Positions 17,338-25,209 of a stretch of 34,254 nucleotides of DNA are shown here, in pieces; positions within the stretch are counted from its first letter, which is position 1, and every line of letters starts with the position of its first letter. A model generated the notes under the pieces. It searched no databases, was not told the DNA's origin, and saw nothing but the letters and a program-made list of their open reading frames with translations. Location of the stretch: the NCBI GenBank assembly GCA_046309355.1, contig JBKCPL010000067.1:1-34254 (forward strand), given 5' to 3'. Source of the stretch: CAYSBE01 sp046309355 (GTDB lineage: Bacteria > Bacteroidota > Bacteroidia > UKL13-3). The translations under genes and the position numbers were made by a program.

Positions 17338-18378
17338 ATGACTTTTCAACACCACCGTAATGCCATTGTACACTTGGGCCACGTTATGAACCAATGGCTT
17401 GCTCATGCACCCAGCGAATTTGAAGAAGCGTACACTAAAAACCGCTGGTTTACACCCGAACACATCGTGCAGGCATGTAAGGTCTGGGCCACACAACTTA
17501 CGCCCGAATCGATAGACGAGTTTATTTCGCGTTATGAAATTCGTGAACATAAGCCGCTGCGCGTTGCCATTATCATGGCAGGCAATATCCCATGGGTAGG
17601 CTTACACGATTTGCTCATGGTGTTGCTGTCAGGTCATAAAGCTGTTGTTAAACTTTCATCGGATGATGAAGTGCTGATGAAATTGGCTATTGATACACTC
17701 ATTCAATTTTCACCCGATATCAGCGAGCGTATTGAACTGTGTGCCGACAAACTCCCAGCGCAGTTTGATGCGGTGATAGCCACTGGAAGCAACAATACGA
17801 ACCGCTATTTCGAATACTATTTCAGAAACAAACCTGCATTGCTGCGCAAAAACAGAAACAGTGTTGCCGTGATGTCGGGCAATGAAACTCCCGAGCAGTT
17901 ACACGCATTAGGCAACGATATTCTTTCATACTTCGGTATGGGTTGCCGGAATATATCAAAACTGCTGGTACCCACCGGCTATGATTTCACTTCGTTTTTC
18001 GAAAATATAGAACCGCTCTCTTCCATCATACATCATAACAAATATGCCAATAATTACACCTACCACAAATCCATATTTCTGATGAATAGAACCCGTCATT
18101 TAGACAATGGTTTTTTACTGGTTAAGCAAGACGAACGAGTGGCATCTCCCCTGTCGGTACTCTTTTACCAAGAGTACAACGATATGCAACAGGTAACTAC
18201 ATACGTGCAAACACATAGTGAGGAAATTCAATGTGTAGTAAGTACTTTACCCGAGCTTCAAGCTGTTGCACCCGGTATGGCGCAGTGTCCATCGTTAAGT
18301 GATTTTGCCGATGGTGTAGATACGCTCCGTTTTTTACTTGAGCTAACGGATAAATCGAATCACGTGATTCAGCAATAA
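17338..18378 (+). CDS. LuxC-like acyl-CoA reductase
   Basis: A 346-residue member of the LuxC acyl-CoA reductase family (aldehyde-dehydrogenase fold). Segment VAIIMAGNIPWVGLHDLLMV at residues 77-96 and GHKAVVKLSS at 99-108 belong to the cofactor-binding region. The nucleophile is C203 in YFGMGCRNISKLL. It probably reduces a long-chain acyl-CoA or acyl-enzyme to the aldehyde using NADPH. No luxD/E-like or luciferase gene is nearby, so bioluminescence is not implied. In Bacteroidota such genes often stand next to a dicluster ferredoxin, as here. The 3' end overlaps the kdsA 3' end by 36 bp in convergent orientation. Confidence 0.9.
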   Translation: MTFQHHRNAIVHLGHVMNQWLAHAPSEFEEAYTKNRWFTPEHIVQACKVWATQLTPESIDEFISRYEIREHKPLRVAIIMAGNIPWVGLHDLLMVLLSGHKAVVKLSSDDEVLMKLAIDTLIQFSPDISERIELCADKLPAQFDAVIATGSNNTNRYFEYYFRNKPALLRKNRNSVAVMSGNETPEQLHALGNDILSYFGMGCRNISKLLVPTGYDFTSFFENIEPLSSIIHHNKYANNYTYHKSIFLMNRTRHLDNGFLLVKQDERVASPLSVLFYQEYNDMQQVTTYVQTHSEEIQCVVSTLPELQAVAPGMAQCPSLSDFADGVDTLRFLLELTDKSNHVIQQ

Positions 18379-19134
18379 ATTTTTGAATTCATCCAGCGGA
18401 ATCATATTGGGGCCATCACTAAGCGCAGCGTCCGGATTTTCGTGCACTTCAAAGAAAAAACCACGAACACCAACCGCAGCTGCAGCGGCTGCCAGGTAGG
18501 GCGCATACTCGCGGTTGCCTCCACTTTTACCGTTAAGACCTCCAGGCCTTTGCGTACTGTGTGTTACATCCATGCACACCGGATAACCCAGCGTTTTCAT
18601 ATCTACCAGATTGCGGTAATCCACCACCAGGTTGTTGTAGCCAAACATAGTACCTCGTTCGGTTAAAATAATCTGCTGATTGCCTGTTGACTCTACTTTA
18701 CGTACAGCGTGTTTCATTTCCATGCCCGACAAAAACTGTGCTTTTTTAATGTTCACTATTCGCCCGGTTTGGCCACAGGCCAACAACAAATCTGTTTGCC
18801 GGCATAAAAAAGCCGGTATTTGCAGCACATCTATAACTTCAGCTAACACCTGAGCCTGATGACTTTCATGTATGTCGGTGGTTACCGGCAGCCCGAATGT
18901 ATCTTTCACCTTTTGAAGAATGCGTAATCCTTCTTTCATACCTTGCCCCCTAAACGCATCTACCGATGTACGGTTGGCTTTGTCAAACGATGCCTTAAAA
19001 ATATAGGTTAGCTTTAACTCTTCACTGATGGCTTTAATTTTTTCAGCCAGATGCATAACCATGCTTTCGTTTTCAATAATGCAGGGGCCTGCAATCAGAA
19101 AGGCGTTATTCTTTAGTTTATCGTACATACTCAT
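18343..19134 (-). CDS. kdsA: 3-deoxy-8-phosphooctulonate (KDO8P) synthase, metal-dependent type
   Basis: A 263-residue TIM-barrel enzyme that joins phosphoenolpyruvate and arabinose 5-phosphate for the Kdo of lipopolysaccharide. Motifs are AGPCIIENES (15-24), FKASFDKANRTS, LPVTTDIHE, CRQTDLLLACGQTG, DVTHSTQRPGG and FFEVHENPDAALSDGPN. C18 stands where the metal-dependent class (Aquifex type) has its metal-binding Cys and the Escherichia enzyme has Asn, so this is predicted to need a divalent metal. The start is ATG 19134, with an alternative ATG two codons later at 19128. The gene is preceded by a terminator of the upstream gene and a TACATTTG box right at the start codon. Its last 36 bases are antisense to the LuxC-like gene. 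Confidence 0.98.
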   Translation of the reverse strand: MSMYDKLKNNAFLIAGPCIIENESMVMHLAEKIKAISEELKLTYIFKASFDKANRTSVDAFRGQGMKEGLRILQKVKDTFGLPVTTDIHESHQAQVLAEVIDVLQIPAFLCRQTDLLLACGQTGRIVNIKKAQFLSGMEMKHAVRKVESTGNQQIILTERGTMFGYNNLVVDYRNLVDMKTLGYPVCMDVTHSTQRPGGLNGKSGGNREYAPYLAAAAAAVGVRGFFFEVHENPDAALSDGPNMIPLDEFKNLLLNHVIRFIR

Positions 19135-19138
19135 GCTA

Positions 19139-19146
19139 CAAATGTA
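19139..19146 (-). promoter_or_regulatory. Possible -7 box immediately before kdsA
   Basis: TACATTTG on the minus strand is a perfect TAnnTTTG match ending 5 bp before the ATG at 19134. If used, the mRNA would be leaderless or nearly so, or start at ATG 19128. No convincing -33 box is seen, so this is tentative. Confidence 0.33.
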
Positions 19147-19161
19147 AGGTGAGTCAGGTAT

Positions 19162-19195
19162 AAAAAAAGCGGATGCATAAAGTACATCCGCTTTT
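19162..19195 (-). terminator. Intrinsic terminator of the DUF6588 gene
   Basis: A perfect 11-bp stem (19165-19175 with 19185-19195) with a 9-base loop is followed on the minus strand by seven T residues. It begins about 20 bp after the stop of the DUF6588 gene and insulates kdsA from it. Confidence 0.85.
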
Positions 19196-19215
19196 GAGTA
19201 TGGGAAAAACTGTGT

Positions 19216-20418
19216 TTACAACGATGGAGGTAACAGCGACTGTACATTTACACCTAAACCCACTGTATGTAAATGATAGCCATAGGTATTCCAGCTGAAA
19301 TCATAATGTAATGTCATAACCAGCATTTTGATGCGAAATCCCGGATTAATCCTAAGTCCGCTTACACTTCCTTCAATTTTGATAGGGTCATTCAATTCAG
19401 TCACTTTTGATTTTCCAAAATTGGGATTGTTTTTATCTGTTTCGGCAATCAGCAACGGATAATCGCCCAGCATGGCAAAGGAAGTGGTAGCACGGTTATA
19501 GTTAATTCCCAAATATGGTGTAAAAAACAGGAGTCGGGCAGAAATAATGGTTCCCAGCATCCAGCCGCTTCCGTTGAATTCAAATCGTTGATTGGCGTAT
19601 GTTTTTCCGGCAAAATCGCCTGCATTGTATGCCAATTGATATTCAGGATTGCCATCCACCTTTAGTCGGTTGGGCTCGGGTATTGTATACGTTGCATTGA
19701 AGGAGTTATAACCAAATATAACCGACCAGTCCCACAAAGGCAGTTCTTTAATAGCCGGTATCCATTGCTTGATATCGTGTTTCACCCCAAAACCCAACAT
19801 ACTTGCTTTAAACCCTTCATATAAGGTTACTTCAGGAAGAATACGCAGCATCACATCGGTGTTTTTATACACACCTACCGACAACTGCATGGCCGGTGGT
19901 ATGGAGGGCGCGATAGGCACATTACCTCCGGGTGGCATGGTAATAGAGCCTATTAAAATAGAGGTGTCAAGCCTTACCGGGTTACCTCCTATAACGGTAT
20001 CAAATGAAAATCCGTAATTGATATTGTATTGCTGATCACCAACGGCCGGCCCAAATAAAGTTCCAAGCTTTGTACCAGGATCGGTGCCTGCTGTTTTAGG
20101 TGAAAAGCTGTAAGAGCCTGAACCTAATCCCAAGCTATTGAATGTGTATGAATTTTCTTCTTCCGGAACGGTAAACAAGGGCAGGGAAAGCGTAATGTCA
20201 AATCCTCCCATTCCGTGCGTGCGGGCTGTGTTGTACCAGCCAGCAGTGGAGCCTGATGCAAAACCCTTAAAAAGTGGCGACATGTATGCATTCAGTATTT
20301 TGTTGGCATCCTGTGTCCCTGCTTTTAATATGGCTGCACCTTCGCCCTGCGCATTTAGGCGATTAGTGTACACGAAAGCTGTGAATAAAACTACGGTGGT
20401 AAAAATTCTATTTTTCAT
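19216..20418 (-). CDS. DUF6588 family outer-membrane protein
   Basis: A 400-residue exported protein with a signal peptide (MKNRIFTTVVLFTAFVY...NAQ, cleavage near 24). Early motifs YMSPLFKGFASGSTAGWYNT and HGMGGFDITLSLPLF match the DUF6588 family of Bacteroidota. The rest has alternating beta strands and loops (TDVMLRILPEVTLYEGFKAS; GFRIKMLVMTLHYDFSWNTY). It ends in an aromatic-rich strand and LLPPSL, typical of an outer-membrane barrel. The function is unknown. It is expressed as a single unit, with a promoter pattern at 20440-20470 and a strong terminator right after it. Confidence 0.9.
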   Translation of the reverse strand: MKNRIFTTVVLFTAFVYTNRLNAQGEGAAILKAGTQDANKILNAYMSPLFKGFASGSTAGWYNTARTHGMGGFDITLSLPLFTVPEEENSYTFNSLGLGSGSYSFSPKTAGTDPGTKLGTLFGPAVGDQQYNINYGFSFDTVIGGNPVRLDTSILIGSITMPPGGNVPIAPSIPPAMQLSVGVYKNTDVMLRILPEVTLYEGFKASMLGFGVKHDIKQWIPAIKELPLWDWSVIFGYNSFNATYTIPEPNRLKVDGNPEYQLAYNAGDFAGKTYANQRFEFNGSGWMLGTIISARLLFFTPYLGINYNRATTSFAMLGDYPLLIAETDKNNPNFGKSKVTELNDPIKIEGSVSGLRINPGFRIKMLVMTLHYDFSWNTYGYHLHTVGLGVNVQSLLPPSL

Positions 20419-20439
20419 AGGTCTAGTATTTTAGTAAGT

Positions 20440-20470
20440 CAAATCTACTTATTTTGGAAACATGTGCAAC
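20440..20470 (-). promoter_or_regulatory. Promoter of the DUF6588 gene
   Basis: On the minus strand, GTTG (20470-20467) and TAGATTTG (20447-20440) are 19 bp apart. The second is a perfect TAnnTTTG box, 21 bp before the ATG at 20418. Confidence 0.5.
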
Positions 20471-20536
20471 TATACCATAAAAAAATACGTAGAATCTAGT
20501 GTTGTTATGCGGATGTGACTAAATGAGAAAGAAATG

Positions 20537-20568
20537 TTTGTGTGATTTATATTCTACCATTACTTTGC
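20537..20568 (+). promoter_or_regulatory. Promoter of the SIMPL-domain gene
   Basis: TTTG at 20537-20540 and TACTTTGC at 20561-20568, separated by 20 bp, fit the Bacteroidota promoter pattern. The -7 box lies downstream of the longest-frame ATG (20542) and 21 bp before the ATG at 20590, which supports the latter as the real start. Confidence 0.52.
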
Positions 20569-20589
20569 ACGTATCAAACCCTTACCCCT

Positions 20590-21318
20590 ATGAAATTAAA
20601 TTCCCGCATAACGGCTGCTATAATTAGCGGATTGGCACTGATAATGGCTACATTGCTTATTACCTCTACCTGGCGATCGGGGCAGCGAGCACAGCAAACA
20701 TTAACGGTTATTGGTTCGGCCAAAATGGATATTGAGTCGGATATGGGTGTATTGCGAGGCAGCATAAATACAATGGATATTCGCCTGGCCGATGCTATAA
20801 CCGCTGTTATGCGGCAACAACCCCGTGTTGCTGAGTTTATAGCAGCACAAGGCATCAAACCCCAGCAAGTAGAGTGGTTTCCTCCCACCAGCTATGGCAA
20901 TAATGAATTTACAGCTCAGGGTTTTCAAACCGGACGCATCTTAAATTACAGCGTATCGCAGCGTTTTCAGGTAAAGGTGAATGACACCAAAAGAATAAAA
21001 GACATTGCTATGCAACTGACAGAACTTATTGCATCCGGTATCAATTTGCAAATGGAAACGCCCGAATATTACTACAGCAAATTATCGGATGTGAAAATTA
21101 ATATACAGGCGGAGGCCGCACGTGATGCTCAAAATCGTGCCGAACGAATTGCCAGTGCTACCGGACAAAAACTGGGCAAGCTACGAAGTGCCCGAATGGG
21201 TGTGATTCAAATTACGCCTAAAAACTCGAATGTAGTGAGTGATTACGGCATCAATGATGTTACATCCGTTCAGAAAGAGATTACAGCTGTTGTTCACGCC
21301 TCATTTGAAATCGATTAA
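20590..21318 (+). CDS. SIMPL-domain (DUF541/YggE-like) membrane-anchored protein
   Basis: A 242-residue protein. The N-terminal hydrophobic segment AAIISGLALIMATLLITS (residues about 8-25) is a signal anchor. The remainder is a SIMPL domain: TLTVIGSAKMDIESDMGVLR, then YSVSQRFQVKVNDTKRIKDI, then the helix AARDAQNRAERIASATGQKLGK (20 of these residues are typical) and a final KEITAVVHASFEID. SIMPL proteins lie in the periplasm or envelope and have been tied to stress resistance, but their biochemical activity is unsettled. The ATG at 20590 is chosen because a promoter box occupies 20561-20568. The map gene follows with about 60 bp between and its own possible -7 box. Confidence 0.93.
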   Translation: MKLNSRITAAIISGLALIMATLLITSTWRSGQRAQQTLTVIGSAKMDIESDMGVLRGSINTMDIRLADAITAVMRQQPRVAEFIAAQGIKPQQVEWFPPTSYGNNEFTAQGFQTGRILNYSVSQRFQVKVNDTKRIKDIAMQLTELIASGINLQMETPEYYYSKLSDVKINIQAEAARDAQNRAERIASATGQKLGKLRSARMGVIQITPKNSNVVSDYGINDVTSVQKEITAVVHASFEID

Positions 21319-21344
21319 CCCTACAGCTCAACGGATAAATACAC

Positions 21345-21352
21345 TACATTTG
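21345..21352 (+). promoter_or_regulatory. Possible -7 box before map
   Basis: TACATTTG is a perfect TAnnTTTG match, 26 bp before the GTG start of map. No good -33 box is present, so map may also be read from the SIMPL transcript. Confidence 0.33.
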
Positions 21353-21378
21353 ATGCGATTATAACCAATACCAAATAC

Positions 21379-22185
21379 GTGCCATTTAGAGATAAAAAGT
21401 CGTCCATCATTATCAAAACCCCCGAACAAATTGATGGCATTCGTAAAAGTTCGCAGCTGGCCGCTCAATGCCTGAAAGTGGTAGCCCCTTTCGTACAATC
21501 CGGTGTAACTACTATTCGTCTCAATCAGATTATAGCTGAATTTATTAAAGACAATCATGCCAAGGCCGCCACATTGGGTTATCATGGCTTTCCTGCCGAA
21601 TCGTGTATTTCAGTGAACGATGTAATCTGCCACGGTATACCCGGGAAATATGAATTGCGCGATGGCGATATCGTGAATGTGGATGTTACTACCATACTTA
21701 ATGGGTACTATGGCGATACCAGTACCATGTTTTTAGTAGGCGATGTGCCTGAGCATGCCCGCAAACTGGTAGATGCCAGTAAACATTGCTTAAGATTAGG
21801 TATTGAACAAAGCTTACCCGGCAAACATGTGGGCGATATCGGCTACGCTATTAATGCCTACGCCACATCGCTGGGCTATAGTGTGGTATACGAATTTTGT
21901 GGTCACGGCATCGGCCTCAAGTTTCATGAAGAACCCGAAGTGTGCCACGTTGACCAAAAAGGACGAGGACCAGAACTGAAACCGGGCATGACGTTTACTA
22001 TCGAGCCCATGATTAATGCGGGCAAAGCACGTGCAAAAATTGATAAAAAAGATGGCTGGACGGCACGAACCATTGACGGTAGGTTATCGGCTCAATTCGA
22101 GCATACATTGCTTGTTACTTCAACCATTCCGGAGGTAATGACTGATTTGGACAATGAATTTCCAAAGCCCAATAAAGTGTTTTAA
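21379..22185 (+). CDS. map: Methionine aminopeptidase, type I
   Basis: A 268-residue metalloprotease that removes the initiator Met from new proteins. The five metal ligands are visible with correct spacing: D102 (NVDVTT), D113 (YYGDTSTMF), H176 (CGHGIG), E209 (TIEPM) and E241 (QFEHT). It is a type Ia enzyme without the type II insert. The start is a GTG at 21379, since no ATG lies between the upstream stop and the conserved KTPEQIDGIRKSSQLAA segment. Its stop codon (22183-22185) directly abuts the stop codon of the convergent lipoprotein gene, with no terminator between. Confidence 0.97.
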   Translation: MPFRDKKSSIIIKTPEQIDGIRKSSQLAAQCLKVVAPFVQSGVTTIRLNQIIAEFIKDNHAKAATLGYHGFPAESCISVNDVICHGIPGKYELRDGDIVNVDVTTILNGYYGDTSTMFLVGDVPEHARKLVDASKHCLRLGIEQSLPGKHVGDIGYAINAYATSLGYSVVYEFCGHGIGLKFHEEPEVCHVDQKGRGPELKPGMTFTIEPMINAGKARAKIDKKDGWTARTIDGRLSAQFEHTLLVTSTIPEVMTDLDNEFPKPNKVF

Positions 22186-22944
22186 CTAGCGCTGTATACA
22201 AGGCAATAATACCGACTGAAACACGAGCAATACCCTGTTTTTACCCAAATGCGCATTGCGCTTATCAACTGCCTGATAGGTAGCCGAAGATTGAACGTAC
22301 TGCGCATTGACCTGATGTGTGCGAATAAGTTCGCGCAACAGTACATTTGCCCGCATGGCAGACCACATCCAGCCATCTTCGGGTTTTTCTTTAGCAGTCA
22401 ATACCGAATCGCTCACTACTGAAATAGTAAGCCTGAGGTCACTGTGCCGCTTAAGCACACGCGCTGAGCAGGCCAATATCGATTCCCGCAGCGAATCTGC
22501 TTTCAGCGACTGTTGCTGGAAAAATGCTTTATCCGAAAACTCAATCACCATCTGACTGCACGTAGTACGTGAACTTTTCAGCTGAGGGGAAAACCCTGAA
22601 AACTCATCCAGTACAGCTGAAGCCAATTTATCAAAAGCTTCGTGTTCCTGCTCCTTGCGTGCTTTCATGTCGCTGAGGCTTTGTTCGCGTTCATTCAAGG
22701 CCTGTTCTTTCATGCGCAGCGAATCCTCTTTTTCCTGCAACCTGTAAATGAGTGCCTGTTCAACGGCTGCACACTTCTCCGATAAATATGTGTTTTCGTC
22801 ACTCAACAGACGTATGCGTTTTTCCATAGCTGTGCTATCTGAGCTCAGCTGAACAATGCGCGACTCCAACATGGAAATCGACTGTTGCTGACTTTTACAC
22901 CCAATCAGTATAACCGCTGCACCAACTACTAGTTTATGTAACAC
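22186..22944 (-). CDS. Coiled-coil lipoprotein, possibly with degenerate OmpA-like C-terminus
   Basis: A 252-residue lipoprotein starting at GTG 22944. The lipobox ILIGC gives lipidated Cys 16, followed by KSQQQ, so it is probably anchored in a membrane facing the periplasm. Residues about 25-105 form a heptad-rich coiled coil (SDSTAMEKRIRLLSDENTYL, then RMKEQALNEREQSLSDMKAR). The C-terminal 110 residues have a strand-helix pattern (SDLRLTISVVSD, SAMRANVLLRELIRTHQVNA, KNRVLLVF) resembling OmpA/MotB peptidoglycan-binding domains. The usual ND-L-S-x2-RA signature is weak, so that assignment is uncertain. It may link envelope layers. No ATG is available upstream of the lipobox, which supports the GTG start. 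Confidence 0.85.
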   Translation of the reverse strand: MLHKLVVGAAVILIGCKSQQQSISMLESRIVQLSSDSTAMEKRIRLLSDENTYLSEKCAAVEQALIYRLQEKEDSLRMKEQALNEREQSLSDMKARKEQEHEAFDKLASAVLDEFSGFSPQLKSSRTTCSQMVIEFSDKAFFQQQSLKADSLRESILACSARVLKRHSDLRLTISVVSDSVLTAKEKPEDGWMWSAMRANVLLRELIRTHQVNAQYVQSSATYQAVDKRNAHLGKNRVLLVFQSVLLPCIQR

Positions 22945-22977
22945 AGTGCAAATATCAACATTTTCATGAATGTTCGA

Positions 22978-23012
22978 ATTGTTATGAAGTTTGCTGTATA
23001 CGTATATATTTG
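22978..23012 (+). promoter_or_regulatory. Promoter of the cysteine desulfurase gene
   Basis: TATATTTG at 23005-23012 matches TAnnTTTG perfectly, 26 bp before the ATG at 23039. An ATTG at 22978-22981 is 23 bp upstream and may serve as the -33 box. The box lies inside the longer frame that begins at 22991, arguing against that start. Confidence 0.45.
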
Positions 23013-23038
23013 TCCGACAAAAGAATCAACGTCATTGC

Positions 23039-24196
23039 ATGACAGAAAAACGTGTATACTTAGACAATGCAGCAACCACACCCATGTTGCCCGAAGTAGT
23101 GGAGGCCATGCTGCCAGTTATGAAAGATGAATTTGGCAACCCCTCCTCTATTCATGCCCACGGCAGGGTGGTTCGAACCAGAATTGAAGAAGCCAGACGT
23201 ACAGTTGCACGCCTGCTGGGTTGTACACCCGGTGAAGTATTTTTTACTTCAGGAGGTACCGAGGCGGATAATATGGCGCTTCGCCAATCCGTAGAAAACC
23301 TTGGTGTTAAACACATCATTACCTCTGCTGTTGAACACCATGCGGTATTGCATACAGCCGAAGAATTAGCTGCATCTGGAAAAGTACAGCTTCATCTGGT
23401 CAACTTGTTGCCCAATGGCCATGTAGATATGGCTGATTTGGAGCGTCTGCTTCAGGAAAACGAACATGCTTTGGTTTCACTGATGCATGCCAACAATGAA
23501 ATAGGCAACATGCTGGACTTAGAACAAACCGGAGAGCTATGCAATAAATACCATGCACTTTTTCACTGCGATACCGTGCAAACAATCGGTCATTACATCT
23601 TTGACTTAAGCCGGCTACATATTGATTTTCTTGCAGCAGCTGCCCATAAATTTAACGGCCCCAAGGGAGTTGGCTTTATTTATGTAAATGCCAAAAACAA
23701 ACTCCATCCTTTTATAACCGGGGGAGCTCAGGAACGAAATATGCGCGGTGGAACCGAAAATGTGATTGGTATTGTAGGACTTGCCAAAGCACTAGAATTA
23801 AGCTATGCGCATCTCGAGGCAGACAAACGGCACATAACAGATTTACGCAACGAATTTATTCAAAAGCTTAAAGAGGCCGTTCCGGGCATTCAATTCAACG
23901 GAGATGTAGATGGCCGTTCATCATACACGGTTGTGAATGCCTCATTCCCGCCTTCACCTGTTAATGAAATGCTTTTGTTTAAACTTGACATAGCCGGCAT
24001 ATCGGCTTCGGGTGGCAGCGCCTGTTCATCCGGTTCAAGTGTAGGCTCACATGTACTGTCAGCCATTGGCGCTTCGCCCGAAAGAGGTGCCGTTCGTTTC
24101 TCGTTCGGTAAATTCAATACCCGCGATGATGTTGATTACGTAATTAACGAACTCAAAAAAATATATTCTTTACCTGAAACTGTAACCGCACATTAA
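23039..24196 (+). CDS. Cysteine desulfurase (NifS/IscS-like)
   Basis: A 385-residue PLP enzyme that takes sulfur from cysteine for Fe-S clusters and other sulfur transfers. Motifs are VYLDNAATTP (6-15), FTSGGTEADNMAL, the PLP-stacking His in AVEHHAVL (100-101), HANNEIGNM, the Schiff-base Lys K204 in AAAHKFNGPKG, and the persulfide Cys C329 in GGSACSSGSS. The frame can be extended to 22991, but the family begins right at MTEKRVYLDN and a promoter box lies between, so 23039 is used. No iscU or sufE neighbour is seen. The DUF3078 gene follows within 1-10 bp and is probably cotranscribed. Confidence 0.96.
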   Translation: MTEKRVYLDNAATTPMLPEVVEAMLPVMKDEFGNPSSIHAHGRVVRTRIEEARRTVARLLGCTPGEVFFTSGGTEADNMALRQSVENLGVKHIITSAVEHHAVLHTAEELAASGKVQLHLVNLLPNGHVDMADLERLLQENEHALVSLMHANNEIGNMLDLEQTGELCNKYHALFHCDTVQTIGHYIFDLSRLHIDFLAAAAHKFNGPKGVGFIYVNAKNKLHPFITGGAQERNMRGGTENVIGIVGLAKALELSYAHLEADKRHITDLRNEFIQKLKEAVPGIQFNGDVDGRSSYTVVNASFPPSPVNEMLLFKLDIAGISASGGSACSSGSSVGSHVLSAIGASPERGAVRFSFGKFNTRDDVDYVINELKKIYSLPETVTAH

Positions 24197-24206
24197 TATG
24201 TTTTAT

Positions 24207-25130
24207 ATGAATACCAAAACCCTTAAAACTATCCTTTTATCCCTTATTTCGGCACACGCTATGGCACAGGATGCACCGGTAGCACCTGCTAAGCCATGGA
24301 CCAATGAACTTCAAACCGGCATTAACCTGAATCAGTCATCCTTTAGTGATAACTGGACAGCCGGTGGTGTGAATTCAGTAGCAGTAGGCTTGTTTCTAAA
24401 TGGCAAAGTCGATTACAAGCACGACAAGCATGAATGGACAAACGAGCTTCAATTGCAATACGGTAACGTTCACAATCGGGGCCAGTCTATGCGCAAAACT
24501 TCCGACCGTATCTTTTTTGAATCTAAATACTCGTACAAAATATCTGATAAATGGGCGCTCTTTGCCTCTGCTAACTTCATGTCACAGTTTGATGCGGGAT
24601 TCGCCTATTTCAAACTCAAAGATTCAACCGGTAAAGAGTTTGGTGAGGAAAAGTCGAGACGTATTTCGGGATTCATGGCTCCTGCCTATTTAACAGAGGC
24701 GCTCGGTTTGGAGTACAAGCCGGTTAGTTACTTTTCAGCACAACTTGGTTTGGGGGCGCTACGCCACACATTTGTACTGGATGAAACCCTATACAGCGTG
24801 CCCGGAAATGACAGCACCGTGCAGTATGGCGTAAAACGCGGTGATAATATCAGAAATCAGGCAGTGTTTCAGTTCGTGGCTAATTTCGATAAAGAAATCA
24901 TGAAAAATGTAACGCTCAAAGCTCGTTACATGGCCCTTGCCGATTACGAAAAACTGAACAATCAGGGAGTTGTTCAACGATTGGATGCCAGTCTGATTGC
25001 AAAAGTCAACAAATACATCAATGTCAATTTGTCGACCGTGCTACTCTATGATTTTGACCAGTCAAAAGATTGGCAGTACTCACAGGTTTTAGCACTGGGC
25101 ATACTGTATACACTGAAAAATACACCGTAG
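24207..25130 (+). CDS. DUF3078 outer-membrane beta-barrel-like protein
   Basis: A 307-residue exported protein of the DUF3078 family. The signal peptide is MNTKTLKTILLSLISAHAMA, then Q. An ATG three codons earlier (24198) is also possible. The mature start WTNELQTGINLNQSSFSDNW and then TAGGVNSVAVGLFLNGKVDY are typical of the family. Strands continue (EWTNELQLQYGNV; ALGLEYKPVSYFSAQLGLGA; VTLKARYMALADYEKL) to a final QVLALGILYTLKNTP. It probably forms a barrel in the outer membrane; the substrate is unknown. It sits directly behind the cysteine desulfurase, apparently by operon position only. Confidence 0.92.
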   Translation: MNTKTLKTILLSLISAHAMAQDAPVAPAKPWTNELQTGINLNQSSFSDNWTAGGVNSVAVGLFLNGKVDYKHDKHEWTNELQLQYGNVHNRGQSMRKTSDRIFFESKYSYKISDKWALFASANFMSQFDAGFAYFKLKDSTGKEFGEEKSRRISGFMAPAYLTEALGLEYKPVSYFSAQLGLGALRHTFVLDETLYSVPGNDSTVQYGVKRGDNIRNQAVFQFVANFDKEIMKNVTLKARYMALADYEKLNNQGVVQRLDASLIAKVNKYINVNLSTVLLYDFDQSKDWQYSQVLALGILYTLKNTP

Positions 25131-25178
25131 GCTACAACTTGAATAGTCAGGTGGAAAACAATTATGCCATTTACATCT

Positions 25179-25206
25179 ATTGCAGGTGATTTTTGATGTA
25201 CTTTGC
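25179..25206 (+). promoter_or_regulatory. Possible promoter at the start of the barrel-like gene
   Basis: ATTG (25179-25182) and TACTTTGC (25199-25206) are 16 bp apart. The second box ends 4 bp before the ATG at 25210, which would give a leaderless or nearly leaderless mRNA. It resembles the arrangement at kdsA. Tentative. Confidence 0.33.
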
Positions 25207-25209
25207 TGT

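Noticed and set aside
17338..18378. LuxC-like gene as a sign of a bioluminescence operon
   Set aside because: No luxA, luxB, luxD or luxE homologue is nearby, and the family is widespread in non-luminous Bacteroidota.
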